Shown: positions 24,316-33,815, counted from the stretch's first letter. The stretch: 64,000 nucleotides of DNA from Caproiciproducens sp. CPB-2 (GCF_036287215.1 NZ_CP142860.1:1302001-1366000), one strand, 5' to 3'. The notes: generated from the sequence alone by a model not told the origin. A program made the numbers and translations.

Positions 24316-25154
24316 ATGGATATGAAAAAACGCACGATTAAAAAAATAATCCGATGACAAAAAGCGACGGATGGTGCCGGGGTGCGGCTTGTCCGTGTGA
24401 TCGGATACCATGACGTGGAAGATTTTGACCGTTTTTGATGCTGGATTCCTTTGATTCCACAGACCCGTCGGACTATATCGCCGGGTTTCCCATGCATCCG
24501 CACAGAGGAATCGAGACGATTACTTATTTGATTTCCGGAAAAATAGAACACGAAGACAGTCTGGGAAATAAAGGGACCATTCATGCGGGAAAGAGCCAGT
24601 GGATGACAGCGGGAGGGGGCATTCTGCATCAGGAAATGCCGAAAGAGTCCGGCAGAATGCTCGGATTTCAGCTGTGGCTGAACCTGCCCCGCGCGGAAAA
24701 GATGACCGCCCCGGCGTATTTGAGCATTACGCCGGAAATGATGGGCCATGCCACAAAAGAGAAGGCGGATATCCGTGTCCTGTCAGAAAGTTTTGAGGAT
24801 GCAGTGGGGGTGACTCCGGCCCATATACCGGCAACGATTTATGACATAGCACTTTCAGAGGGCGGAAAAATTGAGCTCCCCACAAAAAAGGATGAAACCG
24901 TATTTGTATTCCTGATTGAAGGGAACGCCCTCATTGACGGTCAGCTGATTTTATTAAAATCGGCCGTATTGTTTGAGGAAGGGGACTGCCTCTCCGTGTC
25001 GGCAGAGCCTGACTCTGCACTGCGTATGATTTTCTTTTCCGGGAAGCCTTTGCACGAGCCGATTGCCTGGGGCGGGCCGATTGTAATGAATACCCGCGAT
25101 GAGCTGAATCTCGCCTTCGACGAGTTAGACCGGGGGACCTTTATCAAGCGGTAA
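24316..25154 (+). pseudogene. Pirin-family protein gene, nonsense mutation plus frameshift
   Basis: The start MDMKKRTIKKIIR is followed by TGA (24355-24357) where pirins have a Gly (VxGxxTxDGAGV). The frame then continues KATDGAGVRLVRVIGYHDVEDFDRF and loses one T in the run at 24432-24436. From 24435 the remaining cupin domains read intact (LDSFDS, FPMHPHRGIETITYL with its metal histidines, and the second cupin). Pirins are iron-binding cupins, some with quercetinase activity. A protein re-initiating at TTG/ATG 24435 would lack about 40 residues. Confidence 0.85.
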
Positions 25155-25241
25155 CGGGAAAACCCGTTTGTTACAGCACCGCTGTGAACGGACGTACTGC
25201 GGCCCGGTGCGCATGGAAACAGATAAAAATTTATGATAAGG

Positions 25242-25276
25242 AAAATCCCCTGACGGACGTCAGGGGATTTATTTTT
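25242..25276 (+). terminator. Terminator between the pirin gene and the convergent small gene
   Basis: AAATCCCCTGAC, loop GGAC, GTCAGGGGATTT, then ATTTTTC; A-rich on the other side too, so it may serve both strands. Confidence 0.85.
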
Positions 25277-25286
25277 CGCATCATTC

Positions 25287-25451
25287 TCAGCAGGTTCCGG
25301 ATATTGATTGAATGAGGCGAAGAAGATCTTCCAGTGTGCAGATTTCCTCTCCGCTGCCGGTAACTGCGTTTTGTACATTGGTAGGCAGCGATAAAAAGTA
25401 CTGACTGATATCCTTATTCGATGCCAAAAGATCCTGTAAACCTTGAGCCAT
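25287..25451 (-). CDS. Small hypothetical protein (54 residues)
   Basis: Reads MAQGLQDLLASNKDISQYF, continues with LPTNVQNAVTGSGEEICTLEDLLRLIQSI and ends SGTC. Two amphipathic helices are likely; there is no membrane segment or known domain. GAGGTGATTTTA before ATG 25451 is a good ribosome-binding site, and a terminator follows the stop codon. Function unknown. Confidence 0.7.
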   Translation of the reverse strand: MAQGLQDLLASNKDISQYFLSLPTNVQNAVTGSGEEICTLEDLLRLIQSISGTC

Positions 25452-25682
25452 TAAAATCACCTCGTAAATAGTTTGCGATAAGCAGGTTGAATTATGCAGG
25501 CCATTCCAGCAGAATGTTGAATGATCTATCAGCGCTACCCCAAAAATTTGTGTGCGTTCATCGAATAATTTATAGTACGGTTAATCCTTAGCGCACTGAA
25601 TAACGGATAATCTTTTCAATATTGCAGAAAATGGATCATAATACAATGACCGCTGCAAACCATGAGAATGAATGGAGGCATT

Positions 25683-25967
25683 ATGGCTGAATTGTCAAAA
25701 TTATTCCCGTGCCGTATAGGAGATACGATATACTCTTTCGGATGGGATATGCAAAATTGTAAATACGTACTTTTAGAGGAAAAATGTTTGGGTTTTAATA
25801 TCCGCTCAGATGAAGGATACAGCATACTGCTCAAGGGAGAAAAATTTGAATATCTGAGAAGCGATGAAAAATACAGAAAGAACTGGTTTACCTTTCTTGA
25901 TGAAGCAAAAACAAAATTAGAATTGCTGAATCAGCGGTATCAGGCGGAAGAGGATAAAAAAGAATAG
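25683..25967 (+). CDS. Hypothetical protein (94 residues)
   Basis: A soluble protein starting MAELSKLFPCRIGDTIYSFGWD, with an SH3-like strand pattern followed by a C-terminal helix (FLDEAKTKLELLNQRYQAEEDKKE). GGAGG lies 5 bases upstream of ATG 25683; an earlier in-frame ATG lacks such a site. Not a family I recognise. A 30-residue membrane peptide gene follows. Confidence 0.65.
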   Translation: MAELSKLFPCRIGDTIYSFGWDMQNCKYVLLEEKCLGFNIRSDEGYSILLKGEKFEYLRSDEKYRKNWFTFLDEAKTKLELLNQRYQAEEDKKE

Positions 25968-26001
25968 ACGCCCTGACGGAAAAAGGCGAGGAGGTAATTC
26001 A

Positions 26002-26094
26002 ATGTTTTCATTGATCGTCGCAGCGGCAGTCGCTGTGCTGGCAATAATAGTCGGATTCATTGCGTATGCAGTCCACAGAGACCATGAAGAATAA
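26002..26094 (+). CDS. Single-pass membrane peptide (30 residues)
   Basis: MFSLIVAAAVAVLAIIVGFI followed by AYAVHRDHEE: one hydrophobic helix with a short charged tail. GAGGAGG sits 9 bases before the ATG, among the best sites in the window. Lies 34 bases after the previous gene and is probably co-transcribed. Function unknown. Confidence 0.65.
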   Translation: MFSLIVAAAVAVLAIIVGFIAYAVHRDHEE

Positions 26095-26123
26095 AATAAA
26101 ACATTGATTTATTGATTTTATTC

Positions 26124-26152
26124 TTGAAAATCATTAATTATTTTGCTACAAT
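26124..26152 (+). promoter_or_regulatory. Promoter of a probable small RNA
   Basis: TTGAAA (26124-26129), 17-bp spacer, TACAAT (26147-26152); predicted start near 26159. An overlapping TATAAT is at 26152-26157. Confidence 0.65.
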
Positions 26153-26159
26153 ATAATTA

Positions 26160-26284
26160 AGATTGGGCTATTTATAATAGGGGGAATAGGTTTGTGCACG
26201 GACCTATGATACAATAATTAGCTCAATTCACATTGGCGACCCTCTCAGCTGCTTTTCAGCGGTTGGGAGGGCTTCCTTTTTTCC
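26160..26284 (+). ncRNA. Probable structured small RNA of unknown class
   Basis: A promoter is followed at once by a 10-bp stem, GATTGGGCTA (26161-26170) with TAGCTCAATT (26219-26228). This encloses a hairpin ATAGGT/ACCTAT (26186-26207) whose loop holds the palindrome GTGCAC. A terminator (CCCTCTCAGCTG with CAGCGGTTGGGAGGG-type arm, then CTTCCTTTTTT) ends the transcript. No gene follows on this strand; the next gene converges. I do not recognise a known riboswitch or sRNA family. Confidence 0.5.
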
Positions 26285-26345
26285 ATTTGGACTTTCTGCA
26301 TTTTTTACACCCTGACTGCCCCGACTATATTTTTTGGTTTCAGCA

Positions 26346-26400
26346 AAGAAAAAAGCCTCACCCCCTGAAAAAATTTTATAGGGTGAAGGCTCTTTTCGTA
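26346..26400 (-). terminator. Terminator of the minus-strand polymerase gene
   Basis: On the minus strand GAGCCTTCACCC...GGGTGAGGC forms the stem, followed by TTTTTTC. It lies just past the stop codon of the EpsG-like gene. Confidence 0.75.
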
Positions 26401-26424
26401 TTGGAGTCTCATTTGTTTAGAAGA

Positions 26425-27672
26425 CTATTTTTTTGCAAAAAATGTAACATACGGAATCAGATTGACTCTATTCGCCATTAATATCCAAACGTTATAAAGG
26501 AATCCAATAAACAGAACGGCAGCAGCTGCGTAATAGTAGATATACTTGCGCATATTTTGGCTGCTTTTAATTTGACGGCGTTCCTGAAGCGCCTTTTTCT
26601 TTTGGTCCTTGTTCTTATAGATTTTGAGGCTTTCTGTGTCTCTCAATACATCTACTTGCTCGTTGTTTACACCTACGCTGGCAAGCAATTCTGGGATAAT
26701 CAGGATAGCAGAGGTGAAGAAAATCATTCCAAATCGCTGGAAGAGGAAGTGCTGACAGGTCATGATATAAAGGAGCCCGGAATAAATTGAGAAATTAATT
26801 AATACCACATTCTTAGGATCACGCTGCAGAATGAATTTTTTGACGATCAGGAGAGTTACCGTTGTAATTACCGGTATTGCCGCAGTCTGCCAATCGCGCC
26901 CCATCATATAATACAGGCCCTCTTTTGTGGCATAGTACTTGTAAACATATTTTGTTATAAGGTTAAATAACGGCCAGGATAAGCCCATAATGAGAGCGGT
27001 TAACCCTCCATATACTGTGAGAGATTTCCAATTCACTTTGATACGCGCAATAAAGAAAAGAGGTATCATAATCCACATTACCTTATGGAAGGATGCTGCT
27101 AAAACAACAATTCCAATATACGGTAAGAATCTCTTTTCTTTAAGGTACTTAATCGAAAATAGAAAAATTGCAATGGCGATACACTGCCTTATAAAATTTA
27201 ATGAATTTCCGAAAAAACCGAAGCTCACAAATACAAACATGCTTACCCATGGAATAGGAGAATATTTATATACCAAGACTGCGGTTAATCCTATCACTAC
27301 AATAGACGCCACAGCCATAAAAATATGCACATCGTTTGTAAATAGAGCTACTACATAGTTTAGAAAGCTATACCCAAGTTCAGGACGATATATATTTGCA
27401 TTGCTTAGCAAAAATGTGGCTCCTTGTTTATGTATTCCAGCATAAACCTCGGTAAAATAACCGGAATAGTTTGGATAATCAATCCCAACGGTACTTCCAC
27501 GTAAAGATGCTAAAATAATCATCGCTATAGAAGATAGTACAATGAATAAGGTTATTCTTAATTTGATATGATGATTGTCCTTATGTATTTCACATAGAAA
27601 TATACCGGATATGATGATCCATAAAAGTAATAGATTATATACTAACACCAGAAAATCTCCCTTATTAATCAA
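26425..27672 (-). CDS. EpsG-family polysaccharide polymerase
   Basis: 415 residues, about ten to eleven membrane helices. The EpsG/Wzy signature region is visible: GSTVGIDYPNYSGYF, SFLNYVVALF, and NSLNFIRQCIAIAIFLFSIKYLKEKRFLPYIGIVVLAASFHKVMW. Such proteins polymerise lipid-linked oligosaccharide repeats at the outer face of the membrane. It is divergent from the main exopolysaccharide operon and shares its low GC. A second EpsG-like gene lies at 32.7 kb. Confidence 0.85.
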   Translation of the reverse strand: MINKGDFLVLVYNLLLLWIIISGIFLCEIHKDNHHIKLRITLFIVLSSIAMIILASLRGSTVGIDYPNYSGYFTEVYAGIHKQGATFLLSNANIYRPELGYSFLNYVVALFTNDVHIFMAVASIVVIGLTAVLVYKYSPIPWVSMFVFVSFGFFGNSLNFIRQCIAIAIFLFSIKYLKEKRFLPYIGIVVLAASFHKVMWIMIPLFFIARIKVNWKSLTVYGGLTALIMGLSWPLFNLITKYVYKYYATKEGLYYMMGRDWQTAAIPVITTVTLLIVKKFILQRDPKNVVLINFSIYSGLLYIMTCQHFLFQRFGMIFFTSAILIIPELLASVGVNNEQVDVLRDTESLKIYKNKDQKKKALQERRQIKSSQNMRKYIYYYAAAAVLFIGFLYNVWILMANRVNLIPYVTFFAKK

Positions 27673-27862
27673 TTTATTTGATTATACCATTAGCAGGGAG
27701 ATTATTCAATAAATGCTATAATTATATAAATTAATCTGTAAAAAAATTAAAGGAAAATTGTTAAATTTACGGAAAATATATGCTATAATAATTCATAGAT
27801 TCCACAATAATTATTTGAATTTAGATTTGTTATCTCCATTGACTGGAAAAGGGATGAATATT

Positions 27863-29269
27863 ATGAAGACAGCGAAAAAATACAGTAAGATAATAGCACA
27901 TCTATCTACGTTAATTTCCTTGTTTGTTCTATCCGGTATGTTTGCTTATTTATGGTATAGTTATTATATTGACAATATGTTGTTTGATACGTTTAAGAAC
28001 AAGGGAAATATCTTGGTTGTAATTATATATGCAGTTCTGTTATACACGTTCTCTCATATTTATGGTGCATATAAAATAGGCTATTTGCGCATTACAGAAA
28101 TTATCTATTCCCAATTTTTATCTATATTTATTACAAATGTAATTAGTTATTGCCAGGTAATGCTGATATGCCGTCATTTGATGGGACCATTGCCTATGAT
28201 TATTCTAACCGGTGCTGATTTTATTGTTGCATCGTTATGGGCTTGGTGGATGAACAAACTTTATTTTAAAATACATTCTCCTCGTGATATTCTGATTGTT
28301 TATGGAAAAAGCGGAAAGGCCACTTTGGATACCTTTATTCACAAGTTGAATTCCAGACCGGAAAAATTTCATGTGAGTGAAAGTGTCAGTTTGGAGACAG
28401 GATTAGAAAATGTACTGAATAGAGTTGACCATTTTAGATCGATTGTTATTTATGATGTGAAAACCGAAACTCGCAATAAGATCTTAAAATTTTGTTTTGA
28501 GCAATCCAAACGGGTCTATGTTACTCCTAAAATATCTGATATTATTATGCGTGGGGCGGATACAATTGAGTTATTTGACACTCCTCTTTTGCTATGTAAA
28601 AATGATGGAATTTCCTATGAACAAAGATTTATCAAACGGTCGATAGACATTGTTATATCAGGAGTAATGCTTTTACTTCTATCTCCAATTATGTTAATTA
28701 CTGCAATCGTAATAAAGCTGTATGATGGAGGGCCGGTGTTTTTTCGCCAAGATCGCTGTACAATCAGAGGAAAGGTATTTTCCATCTGCAAATTTCGAAG
28801 TATGATTGTTGATGCAGAGAAAGATGGAGTGGCCCGACTTTCCAGCAAAGATGATAGAAGAATTACTCCCATAGGTAAAGTAATCAGAAAAACCAGAATT
28901 GACGAATTGCCTCAACTAATTAACATTTTGATGGGAGAAATGTCAATTGTAGGTCCGCGTCCGGAAAGGCCAGAAATTGTTAAGCAGTATAAAAAGGATA
29001 TGCCGGAATTTGATTATCGGCTTCGTGTAAAAGGCGGGCTAACTGGATATGCTCAGATAGCTGGAAAATATAATACCAATCCATATGATAAGTTAAAACT
29101 GGATTTAATTTATATTGAAAACTATTCGCTTTTACTGGATTTAAAATTAGTCTTTAAAACGGTAAAAATTATGTTCATGAAGGAAAGTACGGAAGGAATT
29201 GAAAATGGAGCCCAGACCGCCGCTAATTTTAAACATGAAAGAATAGAGCATAAAGCTGGAACAGTTTAA
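27863..29269 (+). CDS. Polyprenyl-phosphate sugar-1-phosphate transferase (initiating enzyme)
   Basis: 468 residues. Four N-terminal membrane helices, a central Rossmann-like region, a fifth helix (about 276-298) and a C-terminal catalytic domain with KRSIDIV, GGPVFFRQDR, KFRSM, RKTRIDELPQLINILMGEMSIVGPRPERPE and GLTGYAQIAGKYN. It moves a sugar-1-phosphate onto undecaprenyl phosphate, starting each repeat unit. ATG 27863 is preceded by AAAAGGGATG at good spacing. First gene of the plus-strand exopolysaccharide operon. Confidence 0.92.
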   Translation: MKTAKKYSKIIAHLSTLISLFVLSGMFAYLWYSYYIDNMLFDTFKNKGNILVVIIYAVLLYTFSHIYGAYKIGYLRITEIIYSQFLSIFITNVISYCQVMLICRHLMGPLPMIILTGADFIVASLWAWWMNKLYFKIHSPRDILIVYGKSGKATLDTFIHKLNSRPEKFHVSESVSLETGLENVLNRVDHFRSIVIYDVKTETRNKILKFCFEQSKRVYVTPKISDIIMRGADTIELFDTPLLLCKNDGISYEQRFIKRSIDIVISGVMLLLLSPIMLITAIVIKLYDGGPVFFRQDRCTIRGKVFSICKFRSMIVDAEKDGVARLSSKDDRRITPIGKVIRKTRIDELPQLINILMGEMSIVGPRPERPEIVKQYKKDMPEFDYRLRVKGGLTGYAQIAGKYNTNPYDKLKLDLIYIENYSLLLDLKLVFKTVKIMFMKESTEGIENGAQTAANFKHERIEHKAGTV

Positions 29270-29326
29270 CTAGCGTCAGTCATCCATTTTAAATATTATT
29301 AAGTAATTAATATTGGAGGAAATAGA

Positions 29327-30385
29327 GTGGACGATGTTTTTGATCTAAAGGAGTTTATTATCACTATTTTACGAAGATGGAAAATGATAGTTATCTTAGC
29401 GCTTGCTTTTTGTGTATTAGGCGGAGGATACAAGGCAGTACCAATTTTATTAAATGGGGCAGACAGCGGGATTTTATCTGATAAGTTAAAAACGAATTAT
29501 GAACAAGAGGCAGAAGCCTATCAAAACCAAAAGACAAGCCTTGAAAATGCAATAAGTACCATCCAATCAGAGCAGAGTGAAGCGGCTAAATACAATATAA
29601 ACAGCATTTTTATGAAGATTAATCCTTATAAAGTGAATGTTGCAGCATTAGATATATATGTAAAAACCGATCATAAAATTGTTTCGGATATAACATATCA
29701 AATTCCAGATTATGCGGAACAGATTGTAGACGCTTATTCTGTGTTAATCCAAAGCGGTTCTATGTATGAATCTATGATCAAAGATCTAAATTTAAATACA
29801 GAACAGAGATATCTAAGGGAGCTAATAAATATAGCAGATAATACGTATAATGGTAATGAGAGGGATAACAGGATAGACGGAGACATAAGAATTTTATCTA
29901 TTCAGGTTTCTTCTCCGGATGCAAAAATGAGTGCACAAATAAAGGATTACTTGCTTCAGTGTATCATCGATAATAAAGATCAAATGACTGATCGGCTGGG
30001 AAAGCATACTCTTGAGGTTATAAATAATTCGGAATATAGCAGTATCAAAATGGATATTTATGCAACCCAGAAAAATTATTTAGCACAAAGTGCGGAACTG
30101 ACGAAATCTTTAAATGCAAAACAGGATGAACTTAAAAATTTGCAACAGCCGGATGCATCTACGTTACAGACAGAATTAACCGGTCAGTCGGCATTTTTGG
30201 AATACGGCAAAAGCATAATCAAATTTATGCTTTTGGGATTTTTTGGCGGTATTTTGCTTGGCGTTTTATTGGCTTTCTTTATAGATGTTTTTAATAACAG
30301 CATTCAAAATGATTACGAAATAAGAAAGATGTATAAACTGCAATACTTTGGCAGAATACCAAACGAAAATGGGAGTGGAAAGTAA
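29327..30385 (+). CDS. Wzz/YveK-like chain-length and kinase-modulator protein
   Basis: 352 residues, GTG start behind TGGAGGA. An N-terminal membrane helix (about 17-36) follows a Wzz-type DVFDLKEFIITILRRWKM segment; a long coiled-coil-rich extracellular part ends in a second helix (about 290-317, ILLGVLLAFFIDVF). The short cytoplasmic tail would contact a tyrosine kinase. It regulates polymer length or export. It overlaps the next gene by one base (TAATG). Confidence 0.85.
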   Translation: MDDVFDLKEFIITILRRWKMIVILALAFCVLGGGYKAVPILLNGADSGILSDKLKTNYEQEAEAYQNQKTSLENAISTIQSEQSEAAKYNINSIFMKINPYKVNVAALDIYVKTDHKIVSDITYQIPDYAEQIVDAYSVLIQSGSMYESMIKDLNLNTEQRYLRELINIADNTYNGNERDNRIDGDIRILSIQVSSPDAKMSAQIKDYLLQCIIDNKDQMTDRLGKHTLEVINNSEYSSIKMDIYATQKNYLAQSAELTKSLNAKQDELKNLQQPDASTLQTELTGQSAFLEYGKSIIKFMLLGFFGGILLGVLLAFFIDVFNNSIQNDYEIRKMYKLQYFGRIPNENGSGK

Positions 30386-30789
30386 TGGCGCGCTTGATAG
30401 ATAAATGGATAGAAAAGCTGGAAGGTAATAAGGATTACAATTTATCTGAAGAGGATGCGCTGCGAATTGTTTTTGAAAATATTATAGCGTCCTTAAAACA
30501 GACGGTGAATGTTAATAAGCTTCTTTTTGCCGGTAGTATATCGAAAGATGATATTTCCCATGTGGGGCAAAGACTTTCCAGCCTATTTACTGAAAGGAAT
30601 GAAAATTATCCGCAATTCCTTTTTGCCGGTAACGTTCTTGCCGACCCAGAAACAATTGATATAGCCGCTCAGTGTGATTTGATTATTTTAGTGGAAAGAA
30701 AAAATGAGTCCGTTATTACCGAAATTGAAAAGCAAATTATGGCTTATCAGGACATGGGGAAAAAGATATTGGGATATATCATGGTATAA
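30385..30789 (+). CDS. Degenerate CpsD/YveL-like tyrosine-kinase homologue
   Basis: 134 residues, against about 230 for bacterial tyrosine kinases. FENIIASLKQTV and the closing CDLIILVERKNES...KKILGYIMV match the start and end of the CpsD fold. Where the P-loop (GEGKS/T) is expected the sequence reads AGSISKDDIS, with no usable Walker A, no clear Walker B and no tyrosine tail. It may be a catalytically dead partner of the Wzz-like protein encoded just upstream. Confidence 0.7.
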   Translation: MARLIDKWIEKLEGNKDYNLSEEDALRIVFENIIASLKQTVNVNKLLFAGSISKDDISHVGQRLSSLFTERNENYPQFLFAGNVLADPETIDIAAQCDLIILVERKNESVITEIEKQIMAYQDMGKKILGYIMV

Positions 30790-30793
30790 TGCA

Positions 30794-31906
30794 ATGAAAA
30801 AAGTTCTCTTTGTTTCTCACCTTGCAAATTTCTCAAAATTTAATATCCCGTTTATGAAATGGTTTCAGGAACAGGGGTGGGAGGTGCACTATGCTTCTCT
30901 TGATGAAGAGCCAATTCGGGAATGTGATAGGCATTTTAAGGTGTGCTTCAATCGCTCCCCTTATTCGATAGATAATATAAAAGCCTATCATCAACTTAAA
31001 TATATCATTAACACTGAACACTATGATATCATTCATTGTCATACCCCGATGGGTGGGGTTGTAACCAGGCTATCTGCAAAATGCACCCGAAAAAATGGGA
31101 CAAAGGTTATTTATACGGCTCATGGGTTTCATTTTTATAAGGGGGCGCCAAAGCTAAATTGGATCTTGTATTACACTATGGAAAAGTATTTAGCTAAGTT
31201 TACGGACTGTTTAATTACCATAAATAATGAGGACTATCAAACTGCAATAAGTAGAAAATTTAAAGCAGAATATATAGAAAAAATTAATGGAGTGGGAGTC
31301 GATTTAAAACGCTTTCAACCTGTTAGTACAGAAGAGAAAATGGCATTACGTAGCGAATATGGATTTTCTGCTGATGACTACATATTAATTTATGTGGCGG
31401 AATTTATAAAAAGGAAAGATCACAAATTTATTATAAATGCATTGCCTAATATAGCTAAGCAGATACCAAACCTTAAGCTCATTTTTGCTGGATGTGGGGA
31501 AACTTTGAATGAATGTGTTGATTTTTCAAAAAAAATGAATTTAGAAAACAAAATAAATTTTGTGGGATATCGTAAAGATGTGAATAAATTATATCAACTG
31601 GCAGACTGTTTAATAACGTCAAGTAAACAAGAGGGATTACCAATTAATATTATCGAGGGTATGGCGAGTGGTCTACCGATTATTTGTGCTAATATTCGGG
31701 GTCAAAGCGATATTGTAAAAAATCAAAGAAATGGATTTTTATATTCTCTTAATAACGCAGAGGAGTTTGTCAATCGTGTGTTGAAAATACATAATGATGT
31801 TCAACTATCTGCACAAATAAAAAGCAACAATTTGGAAGATGTAAAAAAGTGTTCGCTGGACAAAGCGGTTGCCGCGATGGCTAAGATATATTGTCGTTTT
31901 ATGTAG
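30794..31906 (+). CDS. Family 4 glycosyltransferase
   Basis: 370 residues, GT-B fold. It opens MKKVLFVSHLANFSKFNIPFMKWFQEQGWEV and carries HCHTPMGGVVTRL, TAHGFHFYKGAP and the C-terminal SSKQEGLPINIIEGMASGLPI motif with the EX7E glutamates. ATG 30794 starts 4 bases after the previous stop codon. One of four transferases assembling the repeat unit; its sugar is unknown. Confidence 0.88.
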   Translation: MKKVLFVSHLANFSKFNIPFMKWFQEQGWEVHYASLDEEPIRECDRHFKVCFNRSPYSIDNIKAYHQLKYIINTEHYDIIHCHTPMGGVVTRLSAKCTRKNGTKVIYTAHGFHFYKGAPKLNWILYYTMEKYLAKFTDCLITINNEDYQTAISRKFKAEYIEKINGVGVDLKRFQPVSTEEKMALRSEYGFSADDYILIYVAEFIKRKDHKFIINALPNIAKQIPNLKLIFAGCGETLNECVDFSKKMNLENKINFVGYRKDVNKLYQLADCLITSSKQEGLPINIIEGMASGLPIICANIRGQSDIVKNQRNGFLYSLNNAEEFVNRVLKIHNDVQLSAQIKSNNLEDVKKCSLDKAVAAMAKIYCRFM

Positions 31907-31918
31907 AAGGGTGATCGA

Positions 31919-32725
31919 ATGTCAAAAGTATCAGTTATCATGGGTATTTATAATTGTGAAACATCGCTTTCAAAAAGTATTGATTCTATTTTTAATCAGA
32001 CATATACAGATTGGGAATTTATTATTTGTGACGATGGATCTACAGATAATTCATATTTCATAGCAAAAGAATACGAACAAAGATTTCCTGACAAATTTAG
32101 AGTTATTAAAAATTACAACAACCTCGGACTGGCTGCCTCTCTTAATAATTGTATCAAAGTCGCGCAAGGGAAATACATTGCCAGAATGGATGGTGATGAT
32201 ATTTCTATGCCTACAAGGCTTGAAAAGCAGGTTGAATTCTTAACAGAACATCCTGATTATGATATGGTCGGTTGCTCTATTTATATTTTTGATGATAATA
32301 AGCTATGGGGTGAACGAACTTTAAAAGAATATCCAACGAAAGAAGACTTTTTATGGACATCTCCTTTTTGTCATGCAAGTATACTATATAATTCAGATTC
32401 ATTAAGAAAAGCGGGCTTATACCATTGTGAAAAAATAACTCTTCGTTGCGAAGATTATGATCTATTTATGAGAATGTATGCTTTAGGTATGAAAGGCTAT
32501 AATATGCAACAACCACTCTATAAAGTCTATGAAGGACAAGATGCCTATCAAAGAAGAAAATACCGTTACAGAATAGATGAAATGAAGGTCAGATATCGTG
32601 GATTTAAAAATTTAGGACTAATGCCCAAAGGCTTTTTATATGTCATGAAGCCTCTGATTGTCGGCTTGCTTCCATCATCTTTTTTAATAAAGGTGCGACG
32701 AACAAAAAAGCTGGAGGAACAATAA
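31919..32725 (+). CDS. Family 2 glycosyltransferase
   Basis: 268 residues, GT-A fold: VSVIMGIYNCE opening, CDDGSTDNS, and the metal-binding DGDD in RMDGDDISMPTRLEKQ. Inverting nucleotide-sugar transferase acting at the cytoplasmic face. Start preceded by AAGGGTGATCGA. Followed directly by the second polymerase gene. Confidence 0.92.
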   Translation: MSKVSVIMGIYNCETSLSKSIDSIFNQTYTDWEFIICDDGSTDNSYFIAKEYEQRFPDKFRVIKNYNNLGLAASLNNCIKVAQGKYIARMDGDDISMPTRLEKQVEFLTEHPDYDMVGCSIYIFDDNKLWGERTLKEYPTKEDFLWTSPFCHASILYNSDSLRKAGLYHCEKITLRCEDYDLFMRMYALGMKGYNMQQPLYKVYEGQDAYQRRKYRYRIDEMKVRYRGFKNLGLMPKGFLYVMKPLIVGLLPSSFLIKVRRTKKLEEQ

Positions 32726-32726
32726 C

Positions 32727-33794
32727 TTGCTAATTTATTTTATAAATCTTTTATCTATTTCTTTCATTGGATATGGTGCATATATTAATAAAAAAGGAAA
32801 CTTAAGTAAAGAAAAATTAGCAGTTTTTACATGGCTACAGTTATGTTTTCTTTCAGCTATTAGATATAATGTCGGAACTGACTTTATAACTTATAATGCA
32901 CTATTTCAGGATATTCGAAAAGCTCACTCGTTTCCAAAAGCACTTGGGATAAGTCCAATGGAGTGGGGATACACAGCTTTAAATCGTATCATTGGCTATT
33001 TTACGGACAATTTTGTTTGGGTTTCTGCTATTTGTTCTGTGCTGATTATAACATTGATTATATGGACTTGCTACAAATATTCGGAGCATTTTAGTTTGAG
33101 CATATATTTTTATTTAACTCTTGGATTTTTGTATTTTTCATATAATGGAATACGGCAGGCATTTGCACTATCCATTGTATTTGCAGCTTTACCATTTTTA
33201 TATCGGAGAGAATATTTAAAATATTTTTTAGTAGTATTATTTGCTGCTTTGTTCCATATCTCTATTTTGATTTTTATTCCTGTTTCTTTTATAATTCATA
33301 TAAAGTTGAATGCAAAAAATTTTATTATATCAAGTATAATTATCGGGATATTGTATATTCTTTTGGATAAGTTAGCTCTTATTGCTATTAGATTTATGCC
33401 AAAATACTCTATATATCTGAATACAGAATTTCTACAGCCGAATAGAAATTATAAGAGCATTCTATTATATTTATTAATTTTTCTAAGTTTATATATTTTA
33501 AAAAATAAATTGCTTTTCATTAATCCAATAAATAATATTTTAATAAATTTCGCTTTTGTTGCTTTGGCCATGTCCATCATGCAAACAAAAGTAGATATTT
33601 TTTCACGTTTTGTGCCTTCTTTTGCCATTTATTCTATTTTGTCTATTCCTCAAATAATTGATTGTTTTGAAGGTAACAAACAAAAGAGATTTGCCTTGGT
33701 TACTGTTCTAACCATCGGCTTTCTTTTTCATTTTTATCAGCTGTATGTCGGGAATGGTGGAGTAGTACCCTATCAAACGGTATTTGGATTTTAA
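32727..33794 (+). CDS. EpsG-family polysaccharide polymerase, second copy
   Basis: 355 residues with about ten membrane helices. Motifs RYNVGTDFITYNALFQ, YSYNGIRQAFALSIVFAALPFLYRREYLKYFLVVLFAALFHISILIF match EpsG/Wzy proteins and parallel the protein at 26.4 kb. TTG start at 32727 behind GGAGG; no better start is available. It probably polymerises the repeat unit built by the flanking transferases. Confidence 0.85.
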   Translation: MLIYFINLLSISFIGYGAYINKKGNLSKEKLAVFTWLQLCFLSAIRYNVGTDFITYNALFQDIRKAHSFPKALGISPMEWGYTALNRIIGYFTDNFVWVSAICSVLIITLIIWTCYKYSEHFSLSIYFYLTLGFLYFSYNGIRQAFALSIVFAALPFLYRREYLKYFLVVLFAALFHISILIFIPVSFIIHIKLNAKNFIISSIIIGILYILLDKLALIAIRFMPKYSIYLNTEFLQPNRNYKSILLYLLIFLSLYILKNKLLFINPINNILINFAFVALAMSIMQTKVDIFSRFVPSFAIYSILSIPQIIDCFEGNKQKRFALVTVLTIGFLFHFYQLYVGNGGVVPYQTVFGF

Positions 33795-33815
33795 GGAAAC
33801 ATTGGAGGCTATTTA

